5,197 nucleotides of DNA from Zetaproteobacteria bacterium (GTDB lineage Bacteria > Pseudomonadota > Zetaproteobacteria > Mariprofundales > Mariprofundaceae): assembly GCA_021545665.1 (NCBI GenBank), contig JAJRTX010000047.1, positions 1 to 5,197 of the forward strand. The letters run 5' to 3'. The position numbers and the translations under genes were made by a program. This document shows, one piece after another, positions 1 to 5,080 of this stretch (within the stretch, counting starts at the first letter, position 1; the number at the start of each line of letters is the position of its first letter). The notes beneath the pieces were generated by a model that was not told where the DNA came from, made no database searches, and worked only from the letters and a program-made list of their open reading frames with translations.

Positions 1-270
1 GACATGGGTTCCTATGAAGCGGATATATACTACGCGATAGGCATAGTTGATCCATACCACCAGCCGGTATTTGTTTCCGGCAATATTAAATACGACTCTG
101 CCATCCCTGAGGATGCTTGCATTACGGAAGTCCTGCTTTACCTCCGCCGGGGATGCCCAGTCGGCTTTCAACGTATGCTGATACCAGGCTTTGGCTGGTT
201 CTTCGGCATCGGCGCAATGTGGATTGTTTTCCCAGAACGCCTTGAGTGTCGACAGCGCAATAACTCTCAT
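1..270 (-). CDS. higB: HigB-family toxin (RelE-like mRNA interferase), 3' end outside window
   Basis: This reading frame starts with ATG at 270 and stays open for 90 codons to the left edge, so the C-terminus is missing, probably by about ten residues. The protein begins MRVIALSTLKAFWE and ends in NYAYRVVYIRFIGTH. These are hallmarks of the HigB toxin family (PF09907), ribosome-dependent or free mRNA interferases with a RelE-like fold. The basic and aromatic residues of the active-site region (K67, Y68, R69, Y78, R79, R84, H89) are present and no frameshift is seen, so the toxin looks intact as far as it can be read. In this family higB precedes its antitoxin higA, which should lie just left of the window. 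There is no Shine-Dalgarno sequence before the ATG, and a candidate promoter ends only 7 nt upstream. Family assignment is by recognition of the sequence and is strong; activity is inferred. Confidence 0.87.
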   Translation of the reverse strand, partial: MRVIALSTLKAFWENNPHCADAEEPAKAWYQHTLKADWASPAEVKQDFRNASILRDGRVVFNIAGNKYRLVVWINYAYRVVYIRFIGTHV

Positions 271-277
271 GAGCTGA

Positions 278-306
278 ATTGTAGTCCCAATATGGGATCA
301 GTACAA
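278..306 (-). promoter_or_regulatory. Candidate sigma70 promoter of higB
   Basis: On the minus strand a -35-like TTGTAC (306-301) is followed after exactly 17 nt by TACAAT (283-278), which matches the -10 consensus at five of six positions. Only 7 nt separate the -10 box from the higB ATG. Transcription would therefore start at or next to the start codon and give a leaderless or nearly leaderless mRNA. The -35 match is poor (three of six), so the promoter may need help or be weak. Confidence 0.5.
285..297. promoter_or_regulatory. Palindrome in the higB promoter spacer, likely operator
   Basis: TCCCA-ATA-TGGGA is a perfect 5-bp inverted repeat with a 3-nt centre. It lies wholly within the 17-nt spacer between the candidate -35 and -10 boxes of higB. 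HigA antitoxins, alone or with HigB, are known to repress their own operon by binding palindromes over the promoter, so an operator role is reasonable. The inverted repeat is seen directly; the binding protein is inferred. Confidence 0.45.
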
Positions 307-316
307 TATTTGATAT

Positions 317-889
317 CTAGATTCGGGTCAGCAGATGGGCGAACTCAAAGCGACCAGAGGGATGGGGGATGACTTTTCCTTCCGATTCGGGCCAGTGCCA
401 GCGGGATGGCGCGAACAGGGTTTTCATCTCATCAACTGCACAGTGGAAAGGTGGACCGCCTTCTGCATCGGTTTGCATGAACTGGGCGAGCAGTTGGCCG
501 CCCGGTTTCAGGTGATTGTGTAACCATTGTTCATAAGCGGGCCACTGCGCTGGTTGCATGGCGCAGAGGCACGTTTGCTCGTAGATGGCGTCAAATGGAT
601 CCAGACTCAGATCGAACAGATCGCCATGAACCAGTGTGGCTGTCAGTTCTTCTTTATCCAATGCGGCCTGTATATGTTCTATGGCCGGTGCGGCAATATC
701 GATGCCGGTGACATTAAAACCCAGGTGGGCCAGCTCGAGGACTTCGTGGCCGCGTCCGCAGCCAGGGATCATGATTCGGCATGGCTTTAGTTCTTTTAGC
801 CAGTTGGAAAGGGCAGGGCTGGAGCCGCCGCGATCCCAGCTGGTTTCGTTGTTGTGGTATTGGTTCTCCCAGAATGCCTTGTCAGTCAT
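317..889 (-). CDS. TPMT-family SAM-dependent methyltransferase
   Basis: The 190-residue protein is a complete class I methyltransferase of the thiopurine S-methyltransferase-like family (PF05724). The N-terminal FWENQYHNNETSWDRG segment is typical of the family. The SAM-binding motif I IPGCGRGHEVLELA occupies residues 41-54, and the acidic residue that usually contacts the ribose is D64 in VTGIDIA. HGDLFDL (88-94), the YEQTCLCA motif (103-110) and LKPGGQLL (127-134) follow in the expected order. Members methylate sulfur, selenium, tellurium or halide substrates; the substrate here cannot be read from sequence. The start at 889 has a weak GGGG about 9 nt upstream and gives a family-typical length. 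It lies about 100 bp downstream of the TusA-like gene in the same direction and 47 bp upstream of higB, with no clear terminator on either side. Confidence 0.9.
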   Translation of the reverse strand: MTDKAFWENQYHNNETSWDRGGSSPALSNWLKELKPCRIMIPGCGRGHEVLELAHLGFNVTGIDIAAPAIEHIQAALDKEELTATLVHGDLFDLSLDPFDAIYEQTCLCAMQPAQWPAYEQWLHNHLKPGGQLLAQFMQTDAEGGPPFHCAVDEMKTLFAPSRWHWPESEGKVIPHPSGRFEFAHLLTRI

Positions 890-920
890 TCGACTGTACC
901 CCAGATGGCGTCATTTAGCG

Positions 921-948
921 TTGTTAGTCGTTCATTTGGATTTGTCAA
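921..948 (-). promoter_or_regulatory. Possible promoter for the methyltransferase gene
   Basis: The gap between the TusA-like gene and the methyltransferase contains a perfect -35 hexamer TTGACA on the minus strand (948-943). The best -10 match at a sensible distance is TAACAA (926-921) after 16 nt, which is poor. The gap of about 100 bp makes a separate promoter plausible, but read-through from the upstream dsrE2-tusA operon is equally possible. Confidence 0.3.
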
Positions 949-993
949 ACTTCACTCCTCACGCCTTGACTGTCGCCATTTTAGATAGCTCGA

Positions 994-1215
994 TTACTTT
1001 TCAATCACTAACAGATGTTTGTCGTTATCTGTGGGTTCGCTGGACAGGATTTTGTAACCCTGTTCTTCACAGGAGTTAGGCACGTTTTCCAGCGCTTCGC
1101 CCGGATTCAGCAGGATTTCCACCTGCTCTCCCTCAGCCATTCTTGCCAGCATGAGTTTCACCTTCACAAAGGTCATCGGGCAGGTTTCGCGGGTAATATC
1201 GAGGAAATGTTTCAT
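994..1215 (-). CDS. tusA: TusA/SirA-family sulfur carrier protein
   Basis: This 73-residue protein has the size and pattern of TusA-family sulfur carriers (PF01206): beta strand HFLDITRETCP, the active cysteine C12 in CPMTFVKVKL (12-21), then LNPGEALENVPNSCEEQGYKI. C12 would carry a persulfide handed between sulfurtransferases in the cytoplasm. The classic CPxP motif reads CPMT here, as in the subgroup found with DsrE-like proteins rather than in the tRNA-thiolation TusA of E. coli. A second cysteine, C49, is of unknown role. The gene starts 11 nt after the dsrE2 stop codon, and AAGGG, which overlaps that stop, serves as its ribosome binding site 8 nt from the ATG, so the two are surely co-transcribed. 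The symbol denotes the family, not proven orthology to E. coli tusA. Confidence 0.88.
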   Translation of the reverse strand: MKHFLDITRETCPMTFVKVKLMLARMAEGEQVEILLNPGEALENVPNSCEEQGYKILSSEPTDNDKHLLVIEK

Positions 1216-1226
1216 GTTGTTTGCCC

Positions 1227-1715
1227 TTAAATAAAGATGATGTGCGCGTCTTCGGATTCATTGAGGAAAGTGGCGACACCGGCCACATCCTGTACTTCTT
1301 CAATCATGTCGTTTTTGCCAACTTCAAGAATATGCATGGCCATTTCACAGGCAACAATGCGGATGCCCAGAGCATGCGCTGCCTCTACCAGTTCGGGCAG
1401 GGTGGCGACATTGTGTTTTTTCATCATGCCGGTCATCAGCATGGGGCTGGCACCAAAAAAATTCAGGCGGGACAGAGGCAGGTTATTCAGGCCACCCATG
1501 AGGAAATTAAAGGCGCGCGCCATCAGGCTCTGGCCGATGGCAAAACGCCCCTTTTTCTTTTTCAGGGCATTCAGGCCCCAGAAGGTAAAAAACATGGTGA
1601 CCTGCCGGTTGGTGGCAGCAGCGCCAGTGGCAATGGTGAATGCAGCGACCATTTTATCGAAGTCGCCCGAAAAGCAGACGATGGATATTTTCTTTTTGTC
1701 AGCGGGTAAATTCAT
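1227..1715 (-). CDS. dsrE2: DsrE2-family sulfur-trafficking protein (DsrE/DsrF-like)
   Basis: The 162-residue protein matches the DsrE2 family (PF13686). An N-terminal strand ISIVCFSGDFDKMVAAF (10-26) is followed by IATGAAATNRQVTMFFTFWGLNALKKKK (28-55), the family's most recognisable block, and by a C-terminal VACEMAMHILEVG (121-133). C123 in ACEMAM is the expected persulfide-binding cysteine, and C14 is a second candidate. DsrE2 proteins are found beside TusA and often rhodanese in sulfur oxidisers, where they are thought to relay sulfane sulfur in the cytoplasm; here the TusA-like gene follows directly, but no rhodanese gene is in view. The reading frame is open up to an ATG at 1772, but ATG 1715 is chosen because a strong GGAGG lies 7 nt upstream and the extra 19 residues do not resemble the family. 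Confidence 0.87.
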   Translation of the reverse strand: MNLPADKKKISIVCFSGDFDKMVAAFTIATGAAATNRQVTMFFTFWGLNALKKKKGRFAIGQSLMARAFNFLMGGLNNLPLSRLNFFGASPMLMTGMMKKHNVATLPELVEAAHALGIRIVACEMAMHILEVGKNDMIEEVQDVAGVATFLNESEDAHIIFI

Positions 1716-1720
1716 CACGG

Positions 1721-1727
1721 CACCTCC
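1721..1727 (-). promoter_or_regulatory. Ribosome binding site that fixes the dsrE2 start
   Basis: GGAGGTG on the minus strand lies 5 nt (7 nt counted from GGAGG) before ATG 1715. It is the best Shine-Dalgarno match in the leftward half of the window and argues against the upstream in-frame ATG at 1772. Confidence 0.75.
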
Positions 1728-1757
1728 ATGAGAGTGGGCGGTGAAACCTAGCTCGCA

Positions 1758-1785
1758 AGTGTAAAAGGGCAAATGTAATAACCAA
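1758..1785 (-). promoter_or_regulatory. Possible promoter of the dsrE2-tusA operon
   Basis: Reading leftward, TTGGTT (1785-1780) is followed after 16 nt by TACACT (1763-1758), about 40 nt upstream of the dsrE2 start codon. Both boxes are moderate matches. The 121-bp gap to the upstream zinc-ribbon gene leaves room for a dedicated promoter, but the match alone is not strong. Confidence 0.3.
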
Positions 1786-1836
1786 TTCCTGTATGCAGTG
1801 CCTTGACAGGAGGGCAGTAGCCTTCCTTAACAGGTT

Positions 1837-2598
1837 CTATTGTATTCGGGCGGTAAGTGTGAAATCCCCGGTGTTTTCAGGTACGGATTCGATCAGGAAA
1901 GTAAATTTGCGTTCACCTTCCGGTGTTACCGGAATCGTATCCAGTTCAGGAACAGTATATGGCACACGTAAAACGGACTGTTTTCCGGGTTGCAAAGTGA
2001 TATTCAGGTGCCGGGTTTCAAGCTTCTGATCGGGATGCAGGTCAGAGTAAAAAGTAACTTCGATGATGGGAGCCGGTTGTTCGGAGGTTAGCAGGTTTTT
2101 TGCCCGGCCTCTGATCATCAGGGCTGTACTGGCATCATCACGTGTAATCCATTCAGCATGCACACTGTCAGGAATAATGCGCCAGTCCTTATCTCTTAGT
2201 GACATGGGAAGTCCCAGATTAATGGCAGTGCTGCGGAACCAGCGGTTGTCCAGCCATATATCTTTTTGCAGCCAGAATCCGGCTGAAAAAATCAGCGTGA
2301 GCATGACCATGAGCCATGGCCAGATACGCACTTTTTTTCGTATGGGAAGGGTGGCCTCGGTCGGATATTTGGTTTCCACGCAAGAATCTTCAGATATTTC
2401 AGTCGCAGCTGGAATTGCCGGATCGGATGAGTTGTCTGAGATTTGTTTCTTAATTTCTCCACCTTGCCGCTCTTTCTGACTGTCAGTCTGATCAGCAATG
2501 GAGAACTCGACTCCACAACGGTTGCATAACAACACAGTGTTTTCACTGGCAGTTTCAATTTCATAATTTGCGTGGCAGTGCGGACATAAAACGAGCAT
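1837..2598 (-). CDS. Zinc-ribbon (MJ0042-type) / DUF3426 single-pass membrane protein
   Basis: The 253-residue protein opens with a zinc ribbon of the MJ0042 type: CPHC at residues 5-8 and CNRC at 25-28. A polar, probably disordered linker (about 35-85) leads to a basic patch RKKVR and one membrane helix (about 92-110). The C-terminal part (about 120-250), predicted to lie in the periplasm, resembles DUF3426, a beta-rich domain with the pattern IEVTFYSDLHPDQKLETR and a late VPYTVPEL. The function of this family is unknown. ATG 2598 is chosen because the zinc ribbon starts directly there, as in relatives (MLV-CPHC). The frame is open to an ATG at 2703, but that start would overlap ftsE and add 35 residues unlike the family. 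No good ribosome binding site is seen. The gene diverges from ftsE. Confidence 0.8.
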   Translation of the reverse strand: MLVLCPHCHANYEIETASENTVLLCNRCGVEFSIADQTDSQKERQGGEIKKQISDNSSDPAIPAATEISEDSCVETKYPTEATLPIRKKVRIWPWLMVMLTLIFSAGFWLQKDIWLDNRWFRSTAINLGLPMSLRDKDWRIIPDSVHAEWITRDDASTALMIRGRAKNLLTSEQPAPIIEVTFYSDLHPDQKLETRHLNITLQPGKQSVLRVPYTVPELDTIPVTPEGERKFTFLIESVPENTGDFTLTARIQ

Positions 2599-2609
2599 GC
2601 CTGCATGCT
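2594..2609. promoter_or_regulatory. Perfect inverted repeat over the zinc-ribbon gene start
   Basis: AGCATGC-CT-GCATGCT is a perfect 7-bp inverted repeat with a 2-nt centre. It covers the ATG of the zinc-ribbon gene (2598-2596) and faces the ftsE start about 85 bp away. It could be an operator shared by the two divergent genes or a hairpin in the mRNA that hides the start codon. It also contains two SphI-type GCATGC palindromes, so chance cannot be excluded. Confidence 0.35.
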
Positions 2610-2694
2610 GAATCCTGTCTGTATCTTTGTCAGTAATTTGGATGACATCGAACGAATGAATAGTTACCGTTGCTGCATGGAACATGATCAGGCT

Positions 2695-3345
2695 ATGATT
2701 CACATGCAGCGTCTCATGTTGCGGTATCCCACTGGAAAAACGGCACTTTCCGGAGTGACGCTTGACATCCTTCAGGGTCAGTTTATTTATCTCATTGGTG
2801 AGAGCGGAGCTGGAAAATCCTCTTTGCTGCGCATGTTCTATGGCGGAGTCCGCCCATCTTCAGGCATGTTGAATGTACAGAATACGGATATGAGAACAGC
2901 CAGTGAGGCGAGGGTGCGTGAGGTTCGGCGTCATACCGGCATTATTTTCCAGGATCACAGGCTGCTTAATGCGCGAACGGTATTCGAAAATGTGGCTTTA
3001 CCGTTGCGCGTTCAGGGATGGAAAACGCCACGTTTGATCCCTCGCGTACGCAAGGTGCTGGCCTATGTTGGTCTGGCTGACCGTTTGTGGTCCTATCCGG
3101 AAGCTTTATCCGGAGGTGAACAACAACGGGTGGCTATTGCCCGTGCCATGACTTCTAATCCACCAGTTATTCTGGCAGATGAGCCAACGGGAAATCTTGA
3201 TATTGATACGGCACGGAATGTGCTTGATTATTTAATGGCTCTGAATCATCACGGCACCACTGTGATCATGGCGACACATGATTTGAGTTTGCTGGACTCA
3301 CATCCAGGACGGGTTGTTCGCTTACATGCCGGTACACTGGCTTAA
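2695..3345 (+). CDS. ftsE: Cell-division ATP-binding protein FtsE
   Basis: FtsE is the cytoplasmic ATPase of the FtsEX complex, which uses ATP hydrolysis to activate septal peptidoglycan hydrolases and promote divisome assembly. The 216-residue protein has every ABC ATPase motif: Walker A GESGAGKS (35-42), Q-loop Q86 in FQDHRLL, signature LSGGEQQR (138-145), Walker B VILADEP (158-164), D-loop GNLD (166-169) and switch H195 in ATHD. FQDHRLL followed by [11 protein letters not shown] closely follows known FtsE proteins, which separates it from LolD or MacB, and ftsX comes right after. The start at 2695 aligns with the usual MI- start of FtsE and gives the usual length of about 220. In-frame ATGs at 2605, 2656, 2677 and 2704 exist and none has a convincing ribosome binding site, so the exact start is uncertain. 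Confidence 0.93.
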   Translation: MIHMQRLMLRYPTGKTALSGVTLDILQGQFIYLIGESGAGKSSLLRMFYGGVRPSSGMLNVQNTDMRTASEARVREVRRHTGIIFQDHRLLNARTVFENVALPLRVQGWKTPRLIPRVRKVLAYVGLADRLWSYPEALSGGEQQRVAIARAMTSNPPVILADEPTGNLDIDTARNVLDYLMALNHHGTTVIMATHDLSLLDSHPGRVVRLHAGTLA

Positions 3346-3346
3346 T

Positions 3347-4234
3347 ATGAAACGAACATCGAATCAAATTCCTGAACAGTTAAACCCGCGTCTGCCGGGC
3401 GGTTACAATCTGCCACCATTTGGTATTCATCAGTTTCTGGCATTGATTATTGTCTGTATTTCGCTCTGGGGTCTGGGTGTGATGTGGCTGATGATGCAGG
3501 CTGCCGGACAGTGGGTGGGCAGTTGGCAGCAGGACATACATCTGCATGTTTATCTTGACCCATCCAAATCAGAAAAGGCCCAGAAACTAAGTGATTCATT
3601 AACTGCCATTCCACATGTGGAATCGGTGCGGAAAATTTCCGCAGAGGAAGCGGCAAGATGGATGCGAGGCTGGCTGGGAAATGTTGGGCTGGAGCAAAAA
3701 GAACTGGTGGCCCGCCTGCCTGTAAGTTTTGAGCTAACGCTGCATAAGGAGCAATCAACATTCATGTTTTCAGACATTCGTGATGTTGCTGAACGTTTCG
3801 GTGCGCAGGTCAACGAGGACGAAGTCAATCTGGCACAAGCACATCACTGGCTGTCACAATTGTCATATCTGGCCTGGGTTGCTTCGCTGATACTGGCTTT
3901 GGCCATGGCCCTGATTATTTCAAATACACTTCGCATGACATTACTGGCACGTGCCGATGAAATTCATCTTATGCGTTTGCTTGGAGCCAGAGAATGGTTC
4001 GTCCGCATGCCCTTTATCCTTGAAGGCATACTATTGGGGGCCGGGGCAGGTATGCTAGGCTGGCTTTTACTCTGGCCGCTGGTGTGGTCAACCAGCGGCT
4101 GGTTTGCTGCTCTGCAGGTAGATTTGAGTTGTTGGAGCTTGTTATTTCCGATGTTGTTTGGTGGAGGGATTGTCGGTGGTCTGGGGGCAATAATTGCAAC
4201 AGCGCGCATAGTTTCCAGTCAGTCTACTTCCTGA
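3347..4234 (+). CDS. ftsX: Cell-division permease-like protein FtsX
   Basis: FtsX is the inner-membrane partner of FtsE and links ATP hydrolysis to periplasmic hydrolase activators such as EnvC. The 295-residue protein has the family layout: short cytoplasmic N-terminus, membrane helix 1 (about 30-52), a periplasmic domain (about 53-172) with DIHLHVYLD and PHVESVRKISAEEAARW, then helices 2 (about 173-195), 3 (about 223-247) and 4 (about 262-286). The conserved cytoplasmic loop ADEIHLMRLLGAREWFVRMPFILEG (203-227) is the part that contacts FtsE and is diagnostic. The ATG is 1 nt after the ftsE stop codon and lacks a good ribosome binding site, which suggests translational coupling. An in-frame ATG at 3329, inside ftsE, is an alternative start. 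Confidence 0.93.
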   Translation: MKRTSNQIPEQLNPRLPGGYNLPPFGIHQFLALIIVCISLWGLGVMWLMMQAAGQWVGSWQQDIHLHVYLDPSKSEKAQKLSDSLTAIPHVESVRKISAEEAARWMRGWLGNVGLEQKELVARLPVSFELTLHKEQSTFMFSDIRDVAERFGAQVNEDEVNLAQAHHWLSQLSYLAWVASLILALAMALIISNTLRMTLLARADEIHLMRLLGAREWFVRMPFILEGILLGAGAGMLGWLLLWPLVWSTSGWFAALQVDLSCWSLLFPMLFGGGIVGGLGAIIATARIVSSQSTS

Positions 4235-4272
4235 TCCGGGCTAATTATTACCACCCGGGATCCGGAACAGCA

Positions 4273-4301
4273 TTGACGAATATGGCTGCTACTATTATGT
4301 T
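4273..4301 (+). promoter_or_regulatory. Candidate promoter of tRNA-Gln
   Basis: TTGACG (4273-4278) and TATGTT (4296-4301) are spaced by 17 nt. A GC-rich stretch GCGCGCC follows the -10 box at once. Such a discriminator is typical of stable-RNA promoters under stringent control. The start point would be about 25-30 nt upstream of the mature tRNA 5' end. Confidence 0.55.
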
Positions 4302-4335
4302 GCGCGCCTCTCACGCGCATGTTTATTTTATTTAA

Positions 4336-4409
4336 TGGGGGATCGTCTAACGGCAGGACAGCGGTCTCTGACACCGTCAATCGTGGTTCGAATCCACGTC
4401 CCCCAGCCA
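4336..4409 (+). tRNA. tRNA-Gln, anticodon CUG
   Basis: A complete cloverleaf can be drawn. The acceptor stem is TGGGGGA (4336-4342) with TCCCCCA (4399-4405). The D arm is GTCT/GGAC with the GG pair in the loop. The anticodon stem GCGGT/ACCGT encloses the loop CTCTGAC, so the anticodon is CTG at 4368-4370. The T arm is CGTGG/CCACG with TTCGAAT. The 3' end GCCA is encoded, with G73 before CCA. A weak U1-A72 pair and G73 are known identity features for glutaminyl-tRNA synthetase and fit tRNA-Gln, which would read CAG codons. The gene stands alone, with its own promoter upstream and a terminator one nucleotide downstream. Confidence 0.96.
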
Positions 4410-4410
4410 G

Positions 4411-4449
4411 ACATAAAAAAAGGCCCCGATCAGGGGTCTTTTTTTATGT
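4411..4449 (+). terminator. Intrinsic terminator after tRNA-Gln (bidirectional form)
   Basis: Two 17-nt arms, 4411-4427 and 4433-4449, pair along their whole length around the 5-nt loop GATCA, with one G-T wobble. The core is GGCCCC with GGGGTC, flanked by seven A on the left and seven T on the right. The run of T on each strand after the GC core means it could stop transcription from either side. It begins 1 nt after the encoded CCA. Confidence 0.9.
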
Positions 4450-4485
4450 CTTCTTTGGAACTTATGATGAGTGCCTCCGGTTCGA

Positions 4486-4557
4486 CAATCCAGCAGGAAA
4501 GCTGGATTGAACGCCGCTTCAGCGGCGGCCCCGCAGGGGCGAAGGGCATGGATGCCC
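4486..4557. repeat. Array of four back-to-back perfect hairpins
   Basis: Four inverted repeats follow each other with 0-3 nt between them. The first is CAATCCAGC-AGGAAA-GCTGGATTG (4486-4509). The second is CGCCGC-TTCA-GCGGCG (4512-4527). The third is GCCCC-GCA-GGGGC (4528-4540). The fourth is GGGCAT-GG-ATGCCC (4544-4557). All stems are perfect. None is followed by a T run, so they are not terminators. The block is far more GC-rich than the sequence after it. It resembles the mosaic palindromic intergenic repeats (REP or MITE-like) that are scattered in many proteobacterial genomes, but only one copy is in the window. An RNA structure or a protein-binding site is also possible. Confidence 0.7.
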
Positions 4558-4562
4558 GTAGT

Positions 4563-4580
4563 AATCCACGTCCCCAAGCC
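4563..4580 (+). repeat. Copy of the tRNA-Gln 3' end, putative attachment-site remnant
   Basis: AATCCACGTCCCCAAGCC here matches 4391-4408 of tRNA-Gln in 17 of 18 positions, in direct orientation, 172 bp downstream. The copied part covers the end of the T loop, the T stem, the 3' acceptor strand and GCC of the tail. Site-specific integration at tRNA genes leaves exactly this pattern, with the tRNA end restored on one side and a copy on the other. No integrase gene is visible, so this would be a decayed or partly deleted element. Confidence 0.6.
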
Positions 4581-4631
4581 TTTGTAAATAAAGGGTTTTC
4601 GAGAAATCGGAGGCCATTTTTATTTGACCGT

Positions 4632-4650
4632 GGGACACTGGCGGGACACT
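4632..4650 (+). repeat. Tandem GGGACACT motif next to the att-like repeat
   Basis: The octamer GGGACACT occurs twice (4632-4639 and 4643-4650) with an 11-bp period, about one helical turn. Short same-strand repeats at helical spacing near an attachment site are typical of arm-type binding sites for a tyrosine integrase or of operators. The role here is inferred. Confidence 0.5.
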
Positions 4651-4660
4651 AAGCTATAAT
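4632..4660 (+). promoter_or_regulatory. Near-consensus promoter facing the IS1182 fragment
   Basis: A perfect -10 TATAAT (4655-4660) lies 17 nt after GGGACA (4632-4637), which matches four of six -35 positions. The GGGACACT repeats overlap the -35 and the spacer. The promoter points at no intact gene in the window; it may once have served an integrase or excisionase gene that is now lost. Confidence 0.5.
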
Positions 4661-4745
4661 AAGCGTTAACAAATAGATGTGTATTGATTGTGGTCTAGTA
4701 CACAGTCTATATTATAAGGTGTCAGATCAAGTCGGAACTAATACA

Positions 4746-5074
4746 GATAAAGGCATCAATGCCTATATCCCCGATAACCAGTTCCGCTCGCGTGATCCCA
4801 AGTTTGCCAATCAAAAGAACAAATACAAACGCCCATCACGGACTAAAAAAGATAGTAAAATATTGATTTCCTCTAAAGAGTTTCAGTTTGACCCTGTAAA
4901 ATCAAACTGTGTATGTCCTGCGGGTGAAAGCATCAATTACCGAAGCACTCATCAAGATGAACATGGCAATAACAAAACTTTTTTTGAAGGACGTTTAAGC
5001 CAGTGCAAGAACTGTACATTAAACACAAAATGCATGCGAAACCCTGCCGCCGCGAACCACAGGAAAGGCAAAGG
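4746..5074 (+). pseudogene. IS1182-family transposase, internal fragment
   Basis: The stretch DKGINAYIPDNQFRSRDP, then KEFQFDPVKSNCVCPAGE, FFEGRLSQCKNC and CMRNPAAANHRKGKG, is typical of the middle and late-middle part of IS1182-family (DDE) transposases. It includes the cysteine-rich segment C-x-C ... C-x2-C-x5-C. About 110 codons remain out of a normal protein of roughly 450-550 residues. The N-terminal half and the C-terminus are missing. The open frame formally begins at ATG 4677, but its first 22 or so codons do not resemble the family. At the right it runs into the end of an IS21-family element at about 5075 and stops at the TAG at 5103-5105, inside that element. No function is expected. 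The left breakpoint is estimated from recognisable homology. Confidence 0.82.
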
Positions 5075-5080
5075 TGTTAT

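Noticed and set aside
4..372. Plus-strand open frame of 122 codons at the left edge
   Set aside because: It lies antisense, codon on codon, to the HigB toxin frame, and has no family resemblance.
886..920. Ten-codon minus-strand frame ending over the methyltransferase start
   Set aside because: It begins at an ATG without a convincing binding site and is too short and featureless to be called a leader peptide.
1716..1772. N-terminal extension of DsrE2 to ATG 1772
   Set aside because: The strong ribosome binding site before ATG 1715 and the family's usual N-terminus favour the shorter protein.
1808..1827. Hairpin AGGAGGGC-AGTA-GCCTTCCT downstream of the zinc-ribbon gene
   Set aside because: An 8-bp stem with one mismatch and no T run on either strand; too weak to call a terminator.
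2670..2699. Promoter-like TTGCTG - 18 nt - TATGAT before ftsE
   Set aside because: The start point would fall inside the ftsE coding region for the chosen ATG, so the match is probably fortuitous.
4233..4262. Inverted repeat GATCCGGG ... CCCGGGATC just after ftsX
   Set aside because: The stem needs a bulged G and no T run follows, so I do not call it a terminator.
4377..4577. Minus-strand frame of 66 codons
   Set aside because: It overlaps the tRNA 3' half, terminator and hairpin array and looks like no protein family.
4319..4652. Plus-strand frames of 63 and 105 codons over the tRNA and hairpin array
   Set aside because: They are translations of the tRNA-Gln gene, its terminator and the hairpins, a known source of spurious proteins.
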